Assembly: GCA_002632325.1 (NCBI GenBank)
Contig: NSJK01000002.1
Coordinates: forward strand, 124,001 to 188,000
Length of the DNA stretch: 64,000 nt
Direction of reading: 5' to 3'
Source of the DNA: Lysobacterales bacterium
Lineage (GTDB): Bacteria; Pseudomonadota; Gammaproteobacteria; Xanthomonadales; Rhodanobacteraceae
Made by a program: the position numbers and the translations under genes. This document shows, piece after piece, positions 17,022 through 24,402 of the stretch. The stretch's first letter is position 1; every line of letters begins with the position of its first letter. The notes beneath the pieces were generated by a model. That model was given only the letters and a program-made list of their open reading frames with translations, did no database searches and was not told the origin of the DNA.

Positions 17022-18185
17022 GTGAAATATTCCCATACCCGCGCCGTGCATGCCGGACGTGAGGACTTCGACGCCTTGGGCGTGCACGTGCCACCGATCG
17101 ACCTGTCGACGACCTATCCGGTGCGCGATCTCGACACCGGCACCGCAAGTTTCGATGCGCTGGTCGGCGGCGCCGCGAGCGCGGCCAATCCGATCTATGC
17201 ACGGCTGTTCAATCCGACCGTGGCGCGCTTCGAGCGCGCGCTCGCGCAGCTCGAAGGCTGCAGCGACGCAGTCGCGTTTGCCTCGGGCATGGCTGCGGCG
17301 TCGGCCTGTCTGCTCGCGGCGCGACAGCGCGGTTCACACGTGCTCGCAGTGCGCCCGCTCTATGGCACGCACGATCATCTGCTCGAATCCGGACTCATGG
17401 GTTTGCCGGTGCGGTGGGTCGAAGCCGAGGCGATCGGCGATGAAGTGCGCGCCGACACCGCTCTGGTGATCATCGAGACGCCGTCGAACCCGACACTCGA
17501 TCTCGTCGACATCGCCGCCGTGGTCAAGGCCGCAGGCAAGGTGCCGGTGCTGGTCGACTCGACCTTCGCCACGCCGGTGCTGCAGCAACCCGTGCTGCAG
17601 GGCGCGCGATTGGTGATGCACAGCGCGACCAAGTTCCTTGGCGGACATGGCGATGTGATCGCCGGCGTGGTCGCGTGCGATGCGGAATGGGCCGTGCTGC
17701 TGCGCCAGGTGCGCGCGGCGACCGGCGGCCTCTTGCATCCGTTGGCCGCCTACCTGCTGCATCGCAGTCTGCCGACGCTCGCATTGCGCGTGGAGCGTGC
17801 GCAGGCCAACGCGATCACGCTCGCGCAGCGCCTGTCCACGCATGCAGCCGTGGCCAAGACGTTTTTCCCCTCACTCGGCACGGTCGCCAATGCGCATCTG
17901 CTCGGCACGCAGATGTTGGGCCCGGGCACGATGATCAGTTTCGATCTCAAGGGCGGTCACGCCGCCGCGGCGCAGCTCATGCGCAAGGTCAAGGTGGCCA
18001 CGCCCGCCGTGAGCCTGGGTTCGGTCGATACCCTGATCCAGCATCCGGCCGGCCTCACCCATCGCGTGCTCGATGAGGCTACGCGCGAGCGCCACTCGAT
18101 CACGCCCGGACTGGTGCGACTGTCGGTCGGCATCGAAGACGTCGAGGATCTTTGGGCCGATCTGCAGCAGGCCTTGTCCGCATAG
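17022..18185 (+). CDS. Cys/Met metabolism PLP-dependent enzyme (cystathionine gamma-synthase / methionine gamma-lyase family)
   Basis: A 387-residue fold-type I PLP enzyme of the trans-sulfuration family. The PLP lysine is K204 in SATKFLGGHGD; D179 (VLVDSTFATP) binds the pyridine nitrogen; Y59-x-R61 (IYARLFNPT) binds phosphate of the neighbouring subunit. The start is GTG 17022, with AGGTGG six bases upstream, giving MKYSHTRAVHAG; GTG 17013 is possible. Whether it is a gamma-lyase (degrading Met or Cys) or a synthase cannot be read with certainty. The divergent Lrp-type regulator favours an amino-acid-induced degradative enzyme. Confidence 0.88.
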   Translation: MKYSHTRAVHAGREDFDALGVHVPPIDLSTTYPVRDLDTGTASFDALVGGAASAANPIYARLFNPTVARFERALAQLEGCSDAVAFASGMAAASACLLAARQRGSHVLAVRPLYGTHDHLLESGLMGLPVRWVEAEAIGDEVRADTALVIIETPSNPTLDLVDIAAVVKAAGKVPVLVDSTFATPVLQQPVLQGARLVMHSATKFLGGHGDVIAGVVACDAEWAVLLRQVRAATGGLLHPLAAYLLHRSLPTLALRVERAQANAITLAQRLSTHAAVAKTFFPSLGTVANAHLLGTQMLGPGTMISFDLKGGHAAAAQLMRKVKVATPAVSLGSVDTLIQHPAGLTHRVLDEATRERHSITPGLVRLSVGIEDVEDLWADLQQALSA

Positions 18186-18212
18186 CAAGCCCGGCTGCGC
18201 GACAATGCGCGG

Positions 18213-18935
18213 ATGAACGAAACTTCCAGACTCGTGCCGATCGCGCGCGAACTCGCGCGCAAGGTCGATGCGCTGGCATGGCGCACGCCGAGCCATGTCT
18301 ACAATCCGCTCGACTACGCCTGGCATGGTCATCGCCAGTATCTGCAGCGTTACGGCCACGCGCGCGGCCGCGTGCTCCTGCTGGGCATGAATCCCGGCCC
18401 GTGGGGCATGACGCAGACCGGCGTGCCCTTCGGCAGTGTCGCCATGGTGCGTGACTGGTTCGGCATCGACACGCGCTTGTCGCGCACCTTGCCGGCGCAG
18501 CATCCGAAGTATCCGATTCTCGGCATGGCCTGCCATCGCGATGAAGGCAGCGGACGGCGGCTGTGGGGCTGGGCGCGCGAGCGCGTGGGCGAGCCTGCGG
18601 CCTTCTTCGAGCGCTTCTTCGTCTGGAACTATTGCCCGCTGCTGTTCCTCAAGCACGATCGCAATCTGATTCCCGCGCAGTTGTCTGCCGCCGAAACGCG
18701 CGCACTCGATGCGATCTGCGATCGCGCGCTCGAACGGGCGATCAGCGCTCTGCAGCCGAGCGCGATCGTCGGCATCGGTCGCTATGCGCAGCAACGTGCG
18801 CACCGCCTCGTCGGCGATGCACTGCCGATTGCCTATCTGCCGCATCCCAGTCCTGCGAGTCCCGCGGCCAACCGCGAATGGCCGCGGATGGCCGAGGATG
18901 CGCTGGCTCAGTGGCTGCCGCCCGCGCGGCGTTGA
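18213..18935 (+). CDS. SMUG1-like uracil-DNA glycosylase
   Basis: Base excision repair enzyme of 240 residues. The uracil pocket/water-activating motif is GMNPGPWGMTQTGVPFG (~68-84) and the C-terminal motif is HPSPASPAAN (~215-224), both diagnostic of single-strand-selective monofunctional glycosylase (SMUG1) rather than Ung or MUG. The start ATG follows the PLP enzyme by 27 bases, so the two may share a transcript. The last bases contain a perfect FNR-type palindrome that belongs to the next gene. Confidence 0.88.
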   Translation: MNETSRLVPIARELARKVDALAWRTPSHVYNPLDYAWHGHRQYLQRYGHARGRVLLLGMNPGPWGMTQTGVPFGSVAMVRDWFGIDTRLSRTLPAQHPKYPILGMACHRDEGSGRRLWGWARERVGEPAAFFERFFVWNYCPLLFLKHDRNLIPAQLSAAETRALDAICDRALERAISALQPSAIVGIGRYAQQRAHRLVGDALPIAYLPHPSPASPAANREWPRMAEDALAQWLPPARR

Positions 18936-18945
18936 TCTGGATCAA
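18932..18945 (+). promoter_or_regulatory. FNR/DNR-type site before ubiM
   Basis: TTGATCTGGATCAA is a perfect TTGAT-N4-ATCAA palindrome. It overlaps the SMUG1-like stop codon and lies 72 bases before the ubiM start. A weak -10 (CACACT, 18967-18972) sits 28.5 bases from its centre, close to the spacing seen at the narG and moaA promoters, so it could activate from about -41.5. It could equally repress. Confidence 0.65.
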
Positions 18946-19016
18946 GACTCGGAGATCGAGGCGGCGCACACTGCCTTCTTGACGTAACGCCGCTGCGCGG
19001 TGGATGGAGCAGTGCA

Positions 19017-20258
19017 ATGAACGAAAACGTCGTGATCATCGGCGCCGGCCCTGCCGGTCTGTGCCTGTCGCTGGCGCTGGCCGCACGCGGCATCGATGTG
19101 GACCTCGTCGAACGTCAGGAGGCCGAGGCACTCGCAGCTCCCGCCTACGATGGTCGCGAGATCGCGCTCACGCATCGCAGCATGCGCATGCTGCGCGAAC
19201 TTGGCGTGTGGGAACGACTGCCGGCCGATGGCATCGCCCCGATCCGCCGCGCGCGCGTGATGGATGACGCCAATCCCGGCTTCGAGGTCGATGGCCAGGC
19301 TTTTGGGCAGGACCGTGTCGGTGTGCTCGTCTCCAATCACCACATACGCAGCGCGGCGTGGCAGGCAGTCGCCGAACAGTCGCGCATCCGTGTGCACTGC
19401 GGTGTTGCGGTCGAGTCGGTGAGCACCGATGTGACGCAGGCACGCATTCGCTTCGCCGATCGCCGCCTGCTCGATGCCGCCCTGCTGGTTGCCGCCGACA
19501 GTCGCTTCTCGCAGACCCGGCGCAGCATGGGCATCCCCGTGCACATGCACGATTTCGGCAAGACCATGGTGCTCGCGCGCATGCGCCATGCAGTCGCCAA
19601 TGACGGCACGGCCTGGGAATGGTTCGGACGCGGCCACACGCGCGCCGTGTTGCCGCTCGGCGAGCATCTGGCTTCAACCGTGCTCACCCTGCCCGGGCGC
19701 GAGGCACAGGCCTTGATGGAATTGTCCGACGAGGACTTCGCCAACGCGGTCGCTGCCCATTACGAAGGACGCCTGGGCAAGATGGAACTCGCAAGCACGC
19801 GCCACGCCTATCCGCTGGTGGCGACCTGGGCGCACCGCTTCGTCGCGCCGCGTTTCGCGCTGGCCGGTGATGCCGCGGTCGGCATGCATCCAGTGACCGC
19901 GCATGGTTTCAATCTTGGCATCGCCAGCGTCGAACACCTCGCGCACGCCGCGGGGGATGGCCTGAATCGCCATCGTGACCCGGGTCATGCGCAAATGCTC
20001 GCGCGCTATCAGCGCCAGCATCGCGCCGGCAGCGCACTCATGTTCGCGGGCACGCAGGCGGTTGCCGGCCTGTTCACCGACGAGCGCGCATTCGCGCAAC
20101 CTCTGCGCAAGCTGGCGATCGGCGCCGTGCGTGCAGTGCCGATGCTGCGGCGTGCATTGGTCGCCGGCCTGCTCGATGAGTCACCACGTCCGGTTTCGTT
20201 GGCGCACCAACTCGGCCGCGTCTTCGAGGTGTTGCGACCAAGGCTTTCGGGTAGCTGA
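19017..20258 (+). CDS. ubiM: FAD-dependent ubiquinone hydroxylase, UbiM type
   Basis: A 413-residue class A flavoprotein monooxygenase. FAD motifs are GAGPAG (9-14) with an acid at the end of strand 2 (VDLVERQE), the DG-type motif AADSRFS and the GD motif LAGDAAVGMHPVTAHGFNLG. The sequence YDGREIALTHRSMRMLRELGVW fits UbiM/UbiF/UbiH hydroxylases that modify the ubiquinone ring using O2. UbiM, typical of Xanthomonadales, is the best match by memory, but UbiF-like naming is possible. Ribosome binding site GGAG eight bases upstream. The FNR/DNR palindrome in front is unusual for an O2-using step. Confidence 0.8.
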   Translation: MNENVVIIGAGPAGLCLSLALAARGIDVDLVERQEAEALAAPAYDGREIALTHRSMRMLRELGVWERLPADGIAPIRRARVMDDANPGFEVDGQAFGQDRVGVLVSNHHIRSAAWQAVAEQSRIRVHCGVAVESVSTDVTQARIRFADRRLLDAALLVAADSRFSQTRRSMGIPVHMHDFGKTMVLARMRHAVANDGTAWEWFGRGHTRAVLPLGEHLASTVLTLPGREAQALMELSDEDFANAVAAHYEGRLGKMELASTRHAYPLVATWAHRFVAPRFALAGDAAVGMHPVTAHGFNLGIASVEHLAHAAGDGLNRHRDPGHAQMLARYQRQHRAGSALMFAGTQAVAGLFTDERAFAQPLRKLAIGAVRAVPMLRRALVAGLLDESPRPVSLAHQLGRVFEVLRPRLSGS

Positions 20259-20415
20259 GGCGCGCATCGTCGGCGTGCCACCGGAACGCGGCGCGCCGGC
20301 AGCGCCTACGCAAATTTGTGGAGGGCGCGATGGGCAGCAGTTTTTTTCAGCGCAGGCCTTGAACTTTCCACTTGGACATCCGTCGAATGCAGCTCACGGA
20401 ACGAGGGCAAGGACG

Positions 20416-21639
20416 ATGTCAGAGCGAGCGATTTCTCCCGCTGCATACCGCAATCCCCTGCAACTGCGCTTGCTGGCCTGCGTGATCGCAGCAGCCTCAC
20501 TGATCGGCTGCGCATCGACTGCGCAATCGGACAGGCCGAAATCGAACGCCACGGGCGTCGCGGCAGCGATCAACGACCTGTGCGACGCGCAAGTGGTGTT
20601 CCTCGGTGAGGAAGGCCACCATGGCGGTGGGCAGTCGATCACGACCAAGACCGACATCATCGCGGGCCTGATCCGGCAATGTGGATTCACGCACGTCGCA
20701 CTCGAAGCCCAGATCTATGATGTTCTTGATCTGGAAAAACGCTACGCGGCGGGCACGGCCACGCCCGAAGCCCTGTATGACGCGCTCGGATCGCTTGGGT
20801 TCATGGCGGCCCAAGCCAACCCGTTGCTGGCGCTGCTGCACGAGAAGGCCAGCGCCGGGCAGGTGCGTCTGAGCGGGTTCGACCCAAACATTGGCAACAT
20901 CACCGCGTACTACGCGCAGAACCAGCTCGCGCAAGACCTGAGCCGCGACCTTCCCGCGAAGCGACGGGACTTTTGCACCAACACGATCGAAACCCTGACT
21001 CAATGGAAGTTCGATGACGCCCATCCAAACGATGAGGCGTTCACGAAAGCGATCCACGACTGCGCCATCGAAATCGAAGCGCTCGCCTTGCAGCACGCCG
21101 CACAGGATCCTCTGCACTACCGCATCGCGCACAATTTCCGCGCCCAGCTCGAGTGGCCCGAGGACGATGGCGCCAATTGGCGCGACCGCTCGATGCACGA
21201 AAACCTTCAATGGGCACTGGATCGCCAACCGGCCGGTACCAGGACCGTCGTGTGGACCGCCACCGTCCATGCCCTCAAGCAGCCACTGGGCAAGCGCAAG
21301 AGCATGGCGAGCTACTTCAAGGCCGACTCCGGCATCAAGATGAAATCCGTGGCGATCGTCGGCGCCGCGGGCGAGTACGGTTTCAACAACCGGGTCACGT
21401 CCTTCCTGCCGGCGGATGCAGACAGCCTGGAAGGCAACGCGCTTGCCAGTGGCGGCATGCCACCGGTGTATCTGGATGCTGTCGCGCTGCGCAAGCTCGG
21501 CTCACGCAAGTCGCGCATGCTCTCTTACGACAAGTACAGCGAACAGGATTGGAGCCAATGGGTCGATGGCGTGCTGGTGCTGTCTGCCGAAGTCGCTCCC
21601 ACCCGCGCGCGGCCAAACAAGCCCTTGCAGAAACCCTGA
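20416..21639 (+). CDS. Erythromycin-esterase-like lipoprotein
   Basis: A 407-residue exported protein. The N-terminus has a hydrophobic helix ending in the lipobox LIGC (Cys ~35), so it is a predicted lipoprotein. The body starts with VVFLGEEGHHGGGQSITTKT and GFTHVALEAQIYDVLDLEKR, matching the N-terminal motif of EreA/SuccT-type esterases (GEATHG...E). A later catalytic-type His is in WTATVHALKQPLGKRKSMAS, also conserved in that family. Most family members are not resistance enzymes and their substrates are unknown. AAGGA five bases upstream supports the ATG. It has no operon partner. Confidence 0.72.
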   Translation: MSERAISPAAYRNPLQLRLLACVIAAASLIGCASTAQSDRPKSNATGVAAAINDLCDAQVVFLGEEGHHGGGQSITTKTDIIAGLIRQCGFTHVALEAQIYDVLDLEKRYAAGTATPEALYDALGSLGFMAAQANPLLALLHEKASAGQVRLSGFDPNIGNITAYYAQNQLAQDLSRDLPAKRRDFCTNTIETLTQWKFDDAHPNDEAFTKAIHDCAIEIEALALQHAAQDPLHYRIAHNFRAQLEWPEDDGANWRDRSMHENLQWALDRQPAGTRTVVWTATVHALKQPLGKRKSMASYFKADSGIKMKSVAIVGAAGEYGFNNRVTSFLPADADSLEGNALASGGMPPVYLDAVALRKLGSRKSRMLSYDKYSEQDWSQWVDGVLVLSAEVAPTRARPNKPLQKP

Positions 21640-21842
21640 GCCATCGCCGCGTTTGCCGCACCCATGGTTCACGGCAAATGCGGCCACCTGGATGGCTTGC
21701 GGCACCCGCATTGCCGCTGCGAATCCTTCGTCCTGCAGCAGACGCCAGCGGCAAACATCGGCGCTTGCTTCATCGAGCGGGACGCGGCAGCGAAGTCTTG
21801 CGCCCACACATCGCGAACAGCCTTGGCCTGGAGCAAGGCCAT

Positions 21843-22079
21843 TCAGGCGCCATCGCGCGCCGGGTCCCAGACTTGCGCGTCGGCGAGCAGCTCGCGCAGA
21901 CCGGCCTCATCGAGGTCGGCAAGCAGGTTCATTGCCTCGCCAAGGTTCTCCACTGCGAGTTGCGTGCGCCGGATCGTGCCGGCACGCAGGGGACTGAATA
22001 CGAGCATGACACGGCCGTAGGAGGCATCGAGCAGGGCAGCCTGCCAGGGCTGATCGTTGGAATCGGTGAAACTGCGCAT
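21843..22079 (-). CDS. Small conserved hypothetical protein
   Basis: A 78-residue cytoplasmic protein (MRSFTDSNDQPWQAALLDAS...). It resembles a short uncharacterised protein common in Xanthomonadales, with the W-QAALLDASYG-ML-FSPL core and an acidic helical end. The ATG at 22079 agrees with that family; ATG 22097 adds six residues and neither has a strong ribosome binding site. No motif suggests an activity. It lies downstream of azurin, separated by a strong hairpin. Confidence 0.6.
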   Translation of the reverse strand: MRSFTDSNDQPWQAALLDASYGRVMLVFSPLRAGTIRRTQLAVENLGEAMNLLADLDEAGLRELLADAQVWDPARDGA

Positions 22080-22136
22080 CGCGGGCGGCCTGCTCATCGT
22101 GAACAACGCATTGTCGACGATCACGCGAGCGCGCGA

Positions 22137-22165
22137 CACGACCCGCGCGATTGGCGCGGGTCGTG
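22137..22165 (-). terminator. Hairpin after azurin
   Basis: Perfect 12-base inverted repeat CACGACCCGCGC / GCGCGGGTCGTG with a 5-base loop, just after the azurin stop. No T-run follows on either strand, so it may stop transcription weakly or protect the mRNA end. Confidence 0.5.
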
Positions 22166-22176
22166 GCATTGCCCGA

Positions 22177-22623
22177 TCAGTTGCCGAGACTGAGCGTGCC
22201 CTTCATCAACGCGGCGTGACCGGGGAAGGTGCAGTAGTAAGCGTACTGCTCACCGGCCTTGAGCTTGGCGACATCGATCTTCGCGGTATCACTTTCACCG
22301 CCGCCGATCAGCTTGGTGCGCGCGACGATGCGCGTGTCGCCGGGCTTCTCGTAACCATTGCTGGCGCCTGCCTTCATGCCATCGGCCACCACGCCTGCCT
22401 CGTCGGCGGCAGTCGACAACACCCAGTTGTGGCCCATTGCGGTCACCGGCAGCTTGCCCGTGTGCTTGAGCGTGACTTCGAACGTCTTGCAGGTCTTGGG
22501 CACGGTGATGGTCTTGAGATTGAACTGCATCGAATCATTACCCTCGATCGTGAGCGCGCATTCGGCAGCGAGCAAGGGCGAGGAAAACAGGCCAAGCAAG
22601 GCAACAGCAAACAAGGTGCGCAT
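22177..22623 (-). CDS. azu: Azurin (blue copper protein)
   Basis: Periplasmic electron carrier, a donor to nitrite reductase or peroxidases in denitrifiers. It has 148 residues with a signal peptide cut before [10 protein letters not shown] (~20). Copper ligands are all present: H65 (GHNWVL), C131, H136 and M140 ([12 protein letters not shown]). C22-C45 would form the usual disulfide. The start removes 16 upstream codons. An FNR/DNR palindrome 64-77 bases upstream fits expression at low oxygen with the nitrate reductase genes elsewhere in the window. Confidence 0.96.
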   Translation of the reverse strand: MRTLFAVALLGLFSSPLLAAECALTIEGNDSMQFNLKTITVPKTCKTFEVTLKHTGKLPVTAMGHNWVLSTAADEAGVVADGMKAGASNGYEKPGDTRIVARTKLIGGGESDTAKIDVAKLKAGEQYAYYCTFPGHAALMKGTLSLGN

Positions 22624-22686
22624 GGGAGTACTCCGTGGTTGGGAAAATGAGCTAATGCATCTTGTTCTCATTGGAGTGAACTCACC

Positions 22687-22700
22687 TTGACCGCGGTCAA
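22687..22700 (-). promoter_or_regulatory. FNR/DNR-type site before azurin
   Basis: TTGACCGCGGTCAA keeps the TTGA-N6-TCAA core and is extended to an 18-base perfect palindrome by CC/GG. On the minus strand a candidate -10, CAAGAT (22664-22659), lies 29.5 bases from its centre, matching class II activation spacing with transcription starting near 22652. Confidence 0.7.
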
Positions 22701-22731
22701 GGCCGCGTCATGGCACTGAACGCTGGCTGGC

Positions 22732-23760
22732 TCAGGGCTCGATCACGCTGCGCGTGTGGCCACGGAAACGCCCGAGCTCGTCGAGTCGCGCATTGATCGC
22801 TGCAGCATCGAGCGGCACGCGCTGCGCAATCACGCTGTCCAGTTCAAGGCTGCCGTGCCGGCAGAAATCCATCAGTGTGACGAGCTCACCGCGCAGGTGA
22901 TCGGAGACGCCGATGATCTCGGCCTCGCGATTGATCACCGCGCCGAAACTGTCGACTGCGAACGGCGCGCCGCAGATGCCCGCGAGCGCGAGTCGCCCCT
23001 GCACCGCGAGACTCGCCAAGGCCTGCTCCTGCACCTGCGGCAGACCCGCGCATTCGAGCGCGACATCCACACCCATGCCGTGCGTGGCCGCGCGCAGTTG
23101 CGCTGCGGGCAGGCCCTGCGCGGGATCGATCGCAATCGCTCCACGCTCACTGGCCAGCGCGAGCTTGGCGGCGTCGATGTCGACTGCAAACACCTCGCGT
23201 GCGCCGCAGATGCGCGCAAGCTGGATCGCCGACATGCCCAGCCCGCCGATGCCGAACACGGCGACGCGCTCGCCGGGCTGGATGCGCGCCTTGCGAAGCG
23301 CGTGGAACGCGGTGGCGCTCGAACACATCATGATCGCGGCGGCCGCCGCGCTAACGCTGTCGGCCACCGCAATCGCATTGCGCGCGGGCGCCACGACATA
23401 TTCGGCATAACCGCCATCGCGATGCTTGCCGATCATCTGTCCACGACGGCAGAACTGTTCGAGCCCACGCGCGCAATAGTCGCAATGCCCGCAGCTCACG
23501 AGGTAATGCAGGGCCACGCGCTGGCCCAACGCAAGGCCATCGACGCCACTGCCGAGCTTGTCGATGCGCCCGGCGACCTCGTGGCCTGGCGTGAGCGGCC
23601 GATGCGCGATACTCGCGGTGCCGGCGCGGTAATGCACGTCGGAGTGGCAGATGCCGGCCGCCTCGACGCAGATGCGAATCTCGTCATTCGCAGGCTCTGG
23701 CAGCGGCACCTCGCGCAGCTGCAGCGCTTGGCCGAGCTCGACGATCTGCACTGCCTTCAC
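22732..23760 (-). CDS. Zinc-dependent alcohol dehydrogenase (MDR family)
   Basis: A 342-residue medium-chain dehydrogenase oxidising an alcohol with NAD(P)+. Catalytic zinc ligands are in AGICHSD (Cys ~38) and GHEVAG (His, Glu); the structural zinc loop has four cysteines in CGHCDYCARGLEQFC (~88-102). The Rossmann motif is GIGGLGMSA, followed by an acidic residue in VFAVDID that favours NAD over NADP. The start GTG 23760 has GGGAG eight bases upstream; a frame extension of 12 codons is not conserved. Substrate unknown. It is unlinked to azurin (over 100 bases apart with a separate promoter). Confidence 0.87.
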   Translation of the reverse strand: MKAVQIVELGQALQLREVPLPEPANDEIRICVEAAGICHSDVHYRAGTASIAHRPLTPGHEVAGRIDKLGSGVDGLALGQRVALHYLVSCGHCDYCARGLEQFCRRGQMIGKHRDGGYAEYVVAPARNAIAVADSVSAAAAAIMMCSSATAFHALRKARIQPGERVAVFGIGGLGMSAIQLARICGAREVFAVDIDAAKLALASERGAIAIDPAQGLPAAQLRAATHGMGVDVALECAGLPQVQEQALASLAVQGRLALAGICGAPFAVDSFGAVINREAEIIGVSDHLRGELVTLMDFCRHGSLELDSVIAQRVPLDAAAINARLDELGRFRGHTRSVIEP

Positions 23761-23844
23761 TTGCGACTCCCGCTGCGCCGAAGCGCACATTTTCACCGCT
23801 GCGCCGAGCGCACACCAGCCCTGCCCGGCTCAGCGCGACTCAGC

Positions 23845-24402
23845 TCACGCCGTCGCAGCCTTGCGCCACGCGCGCAGACCGAGCGCGGCGAGCACGAGAA
23901 AGCCCGCATACAGCACCGTGGTGATGTAGAGCGACTTGTAGACGTAGACGCCGACATAGACCACATCGACCGCAATCCACAACAGCCACGCAGCAACGTG
24001 GCGACGCGCCTGCCACCACTGCGCAACCAGACTGAACGCGGCGAGCGCGGCGTCGAGCCACGGCAGCGAAGCATCGGTCCAACGCTGCATCGCATAACCC
24101 AGCGCAAGTGCGCCGCAGACTCCGGCCAGCAGATGCAGCGCAGCCGCCGGCGCGGCGAGCGCGACAATGCGCACGCGCCCGTCATCATCCAGATGCCGCA
24201 GCCAGCGCCACCAGCCATAGACGATCATCAGCGCGAACGCACCCTGCAGCAGCGCATCCGAGTAGAGCTTGGCATCGACGAACACCACCGCATAGATCAA
24301 CACCGACAGCAGACCGACCGGCCAGCACCACGGCCGCCGCAGCGCAGTCAACCAGACACCAAGCGCGCTGATGATTGCCGCGACGAGTTCGATCCAGGTC
24401 AT
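23845..24402 (-). CDS. pnuT: PnuC-family vitamin permease, predicted thiamine transporter (PnuT)
   Basis: A 185-residue membrane protein with about seven helices, of the PnuC family of facilitators for vitamin uptake (nicotinamide riboside, riboflavin or thiamine depending on member). Family signatures include RRPWCWPVGLLSVLIYAVVF and WLLWIAVDVVYVGVYVYK. It starts at an ATG that overlaps the stop codon of the TonB receptor (TGATG), so both are made from the transcript governed by the TPP riboswitch. From this control I infer thiamine as substrate; uptake would be driven by phosphorylation inside the cell. Without the riboswitch the call would be simply PnuC-like. Confidence 0.82.
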   Translation of the reverse strand: MTWIELVAAIISALGVWLTALRRPWCWPVGLLSVLIYAVVFVDAKLYSDALLQGAFALMIVYGWWRWLRHLDDDGRVRIVALAAPAAALHLLAGVCGALALGYAMQRWTDASLPWLDAALAAFSLVAQWWQARRHVAAWLLWIAVDVVYVGVYVYKSLYITTVLYAGFLVLAALGLRAWRKAATA

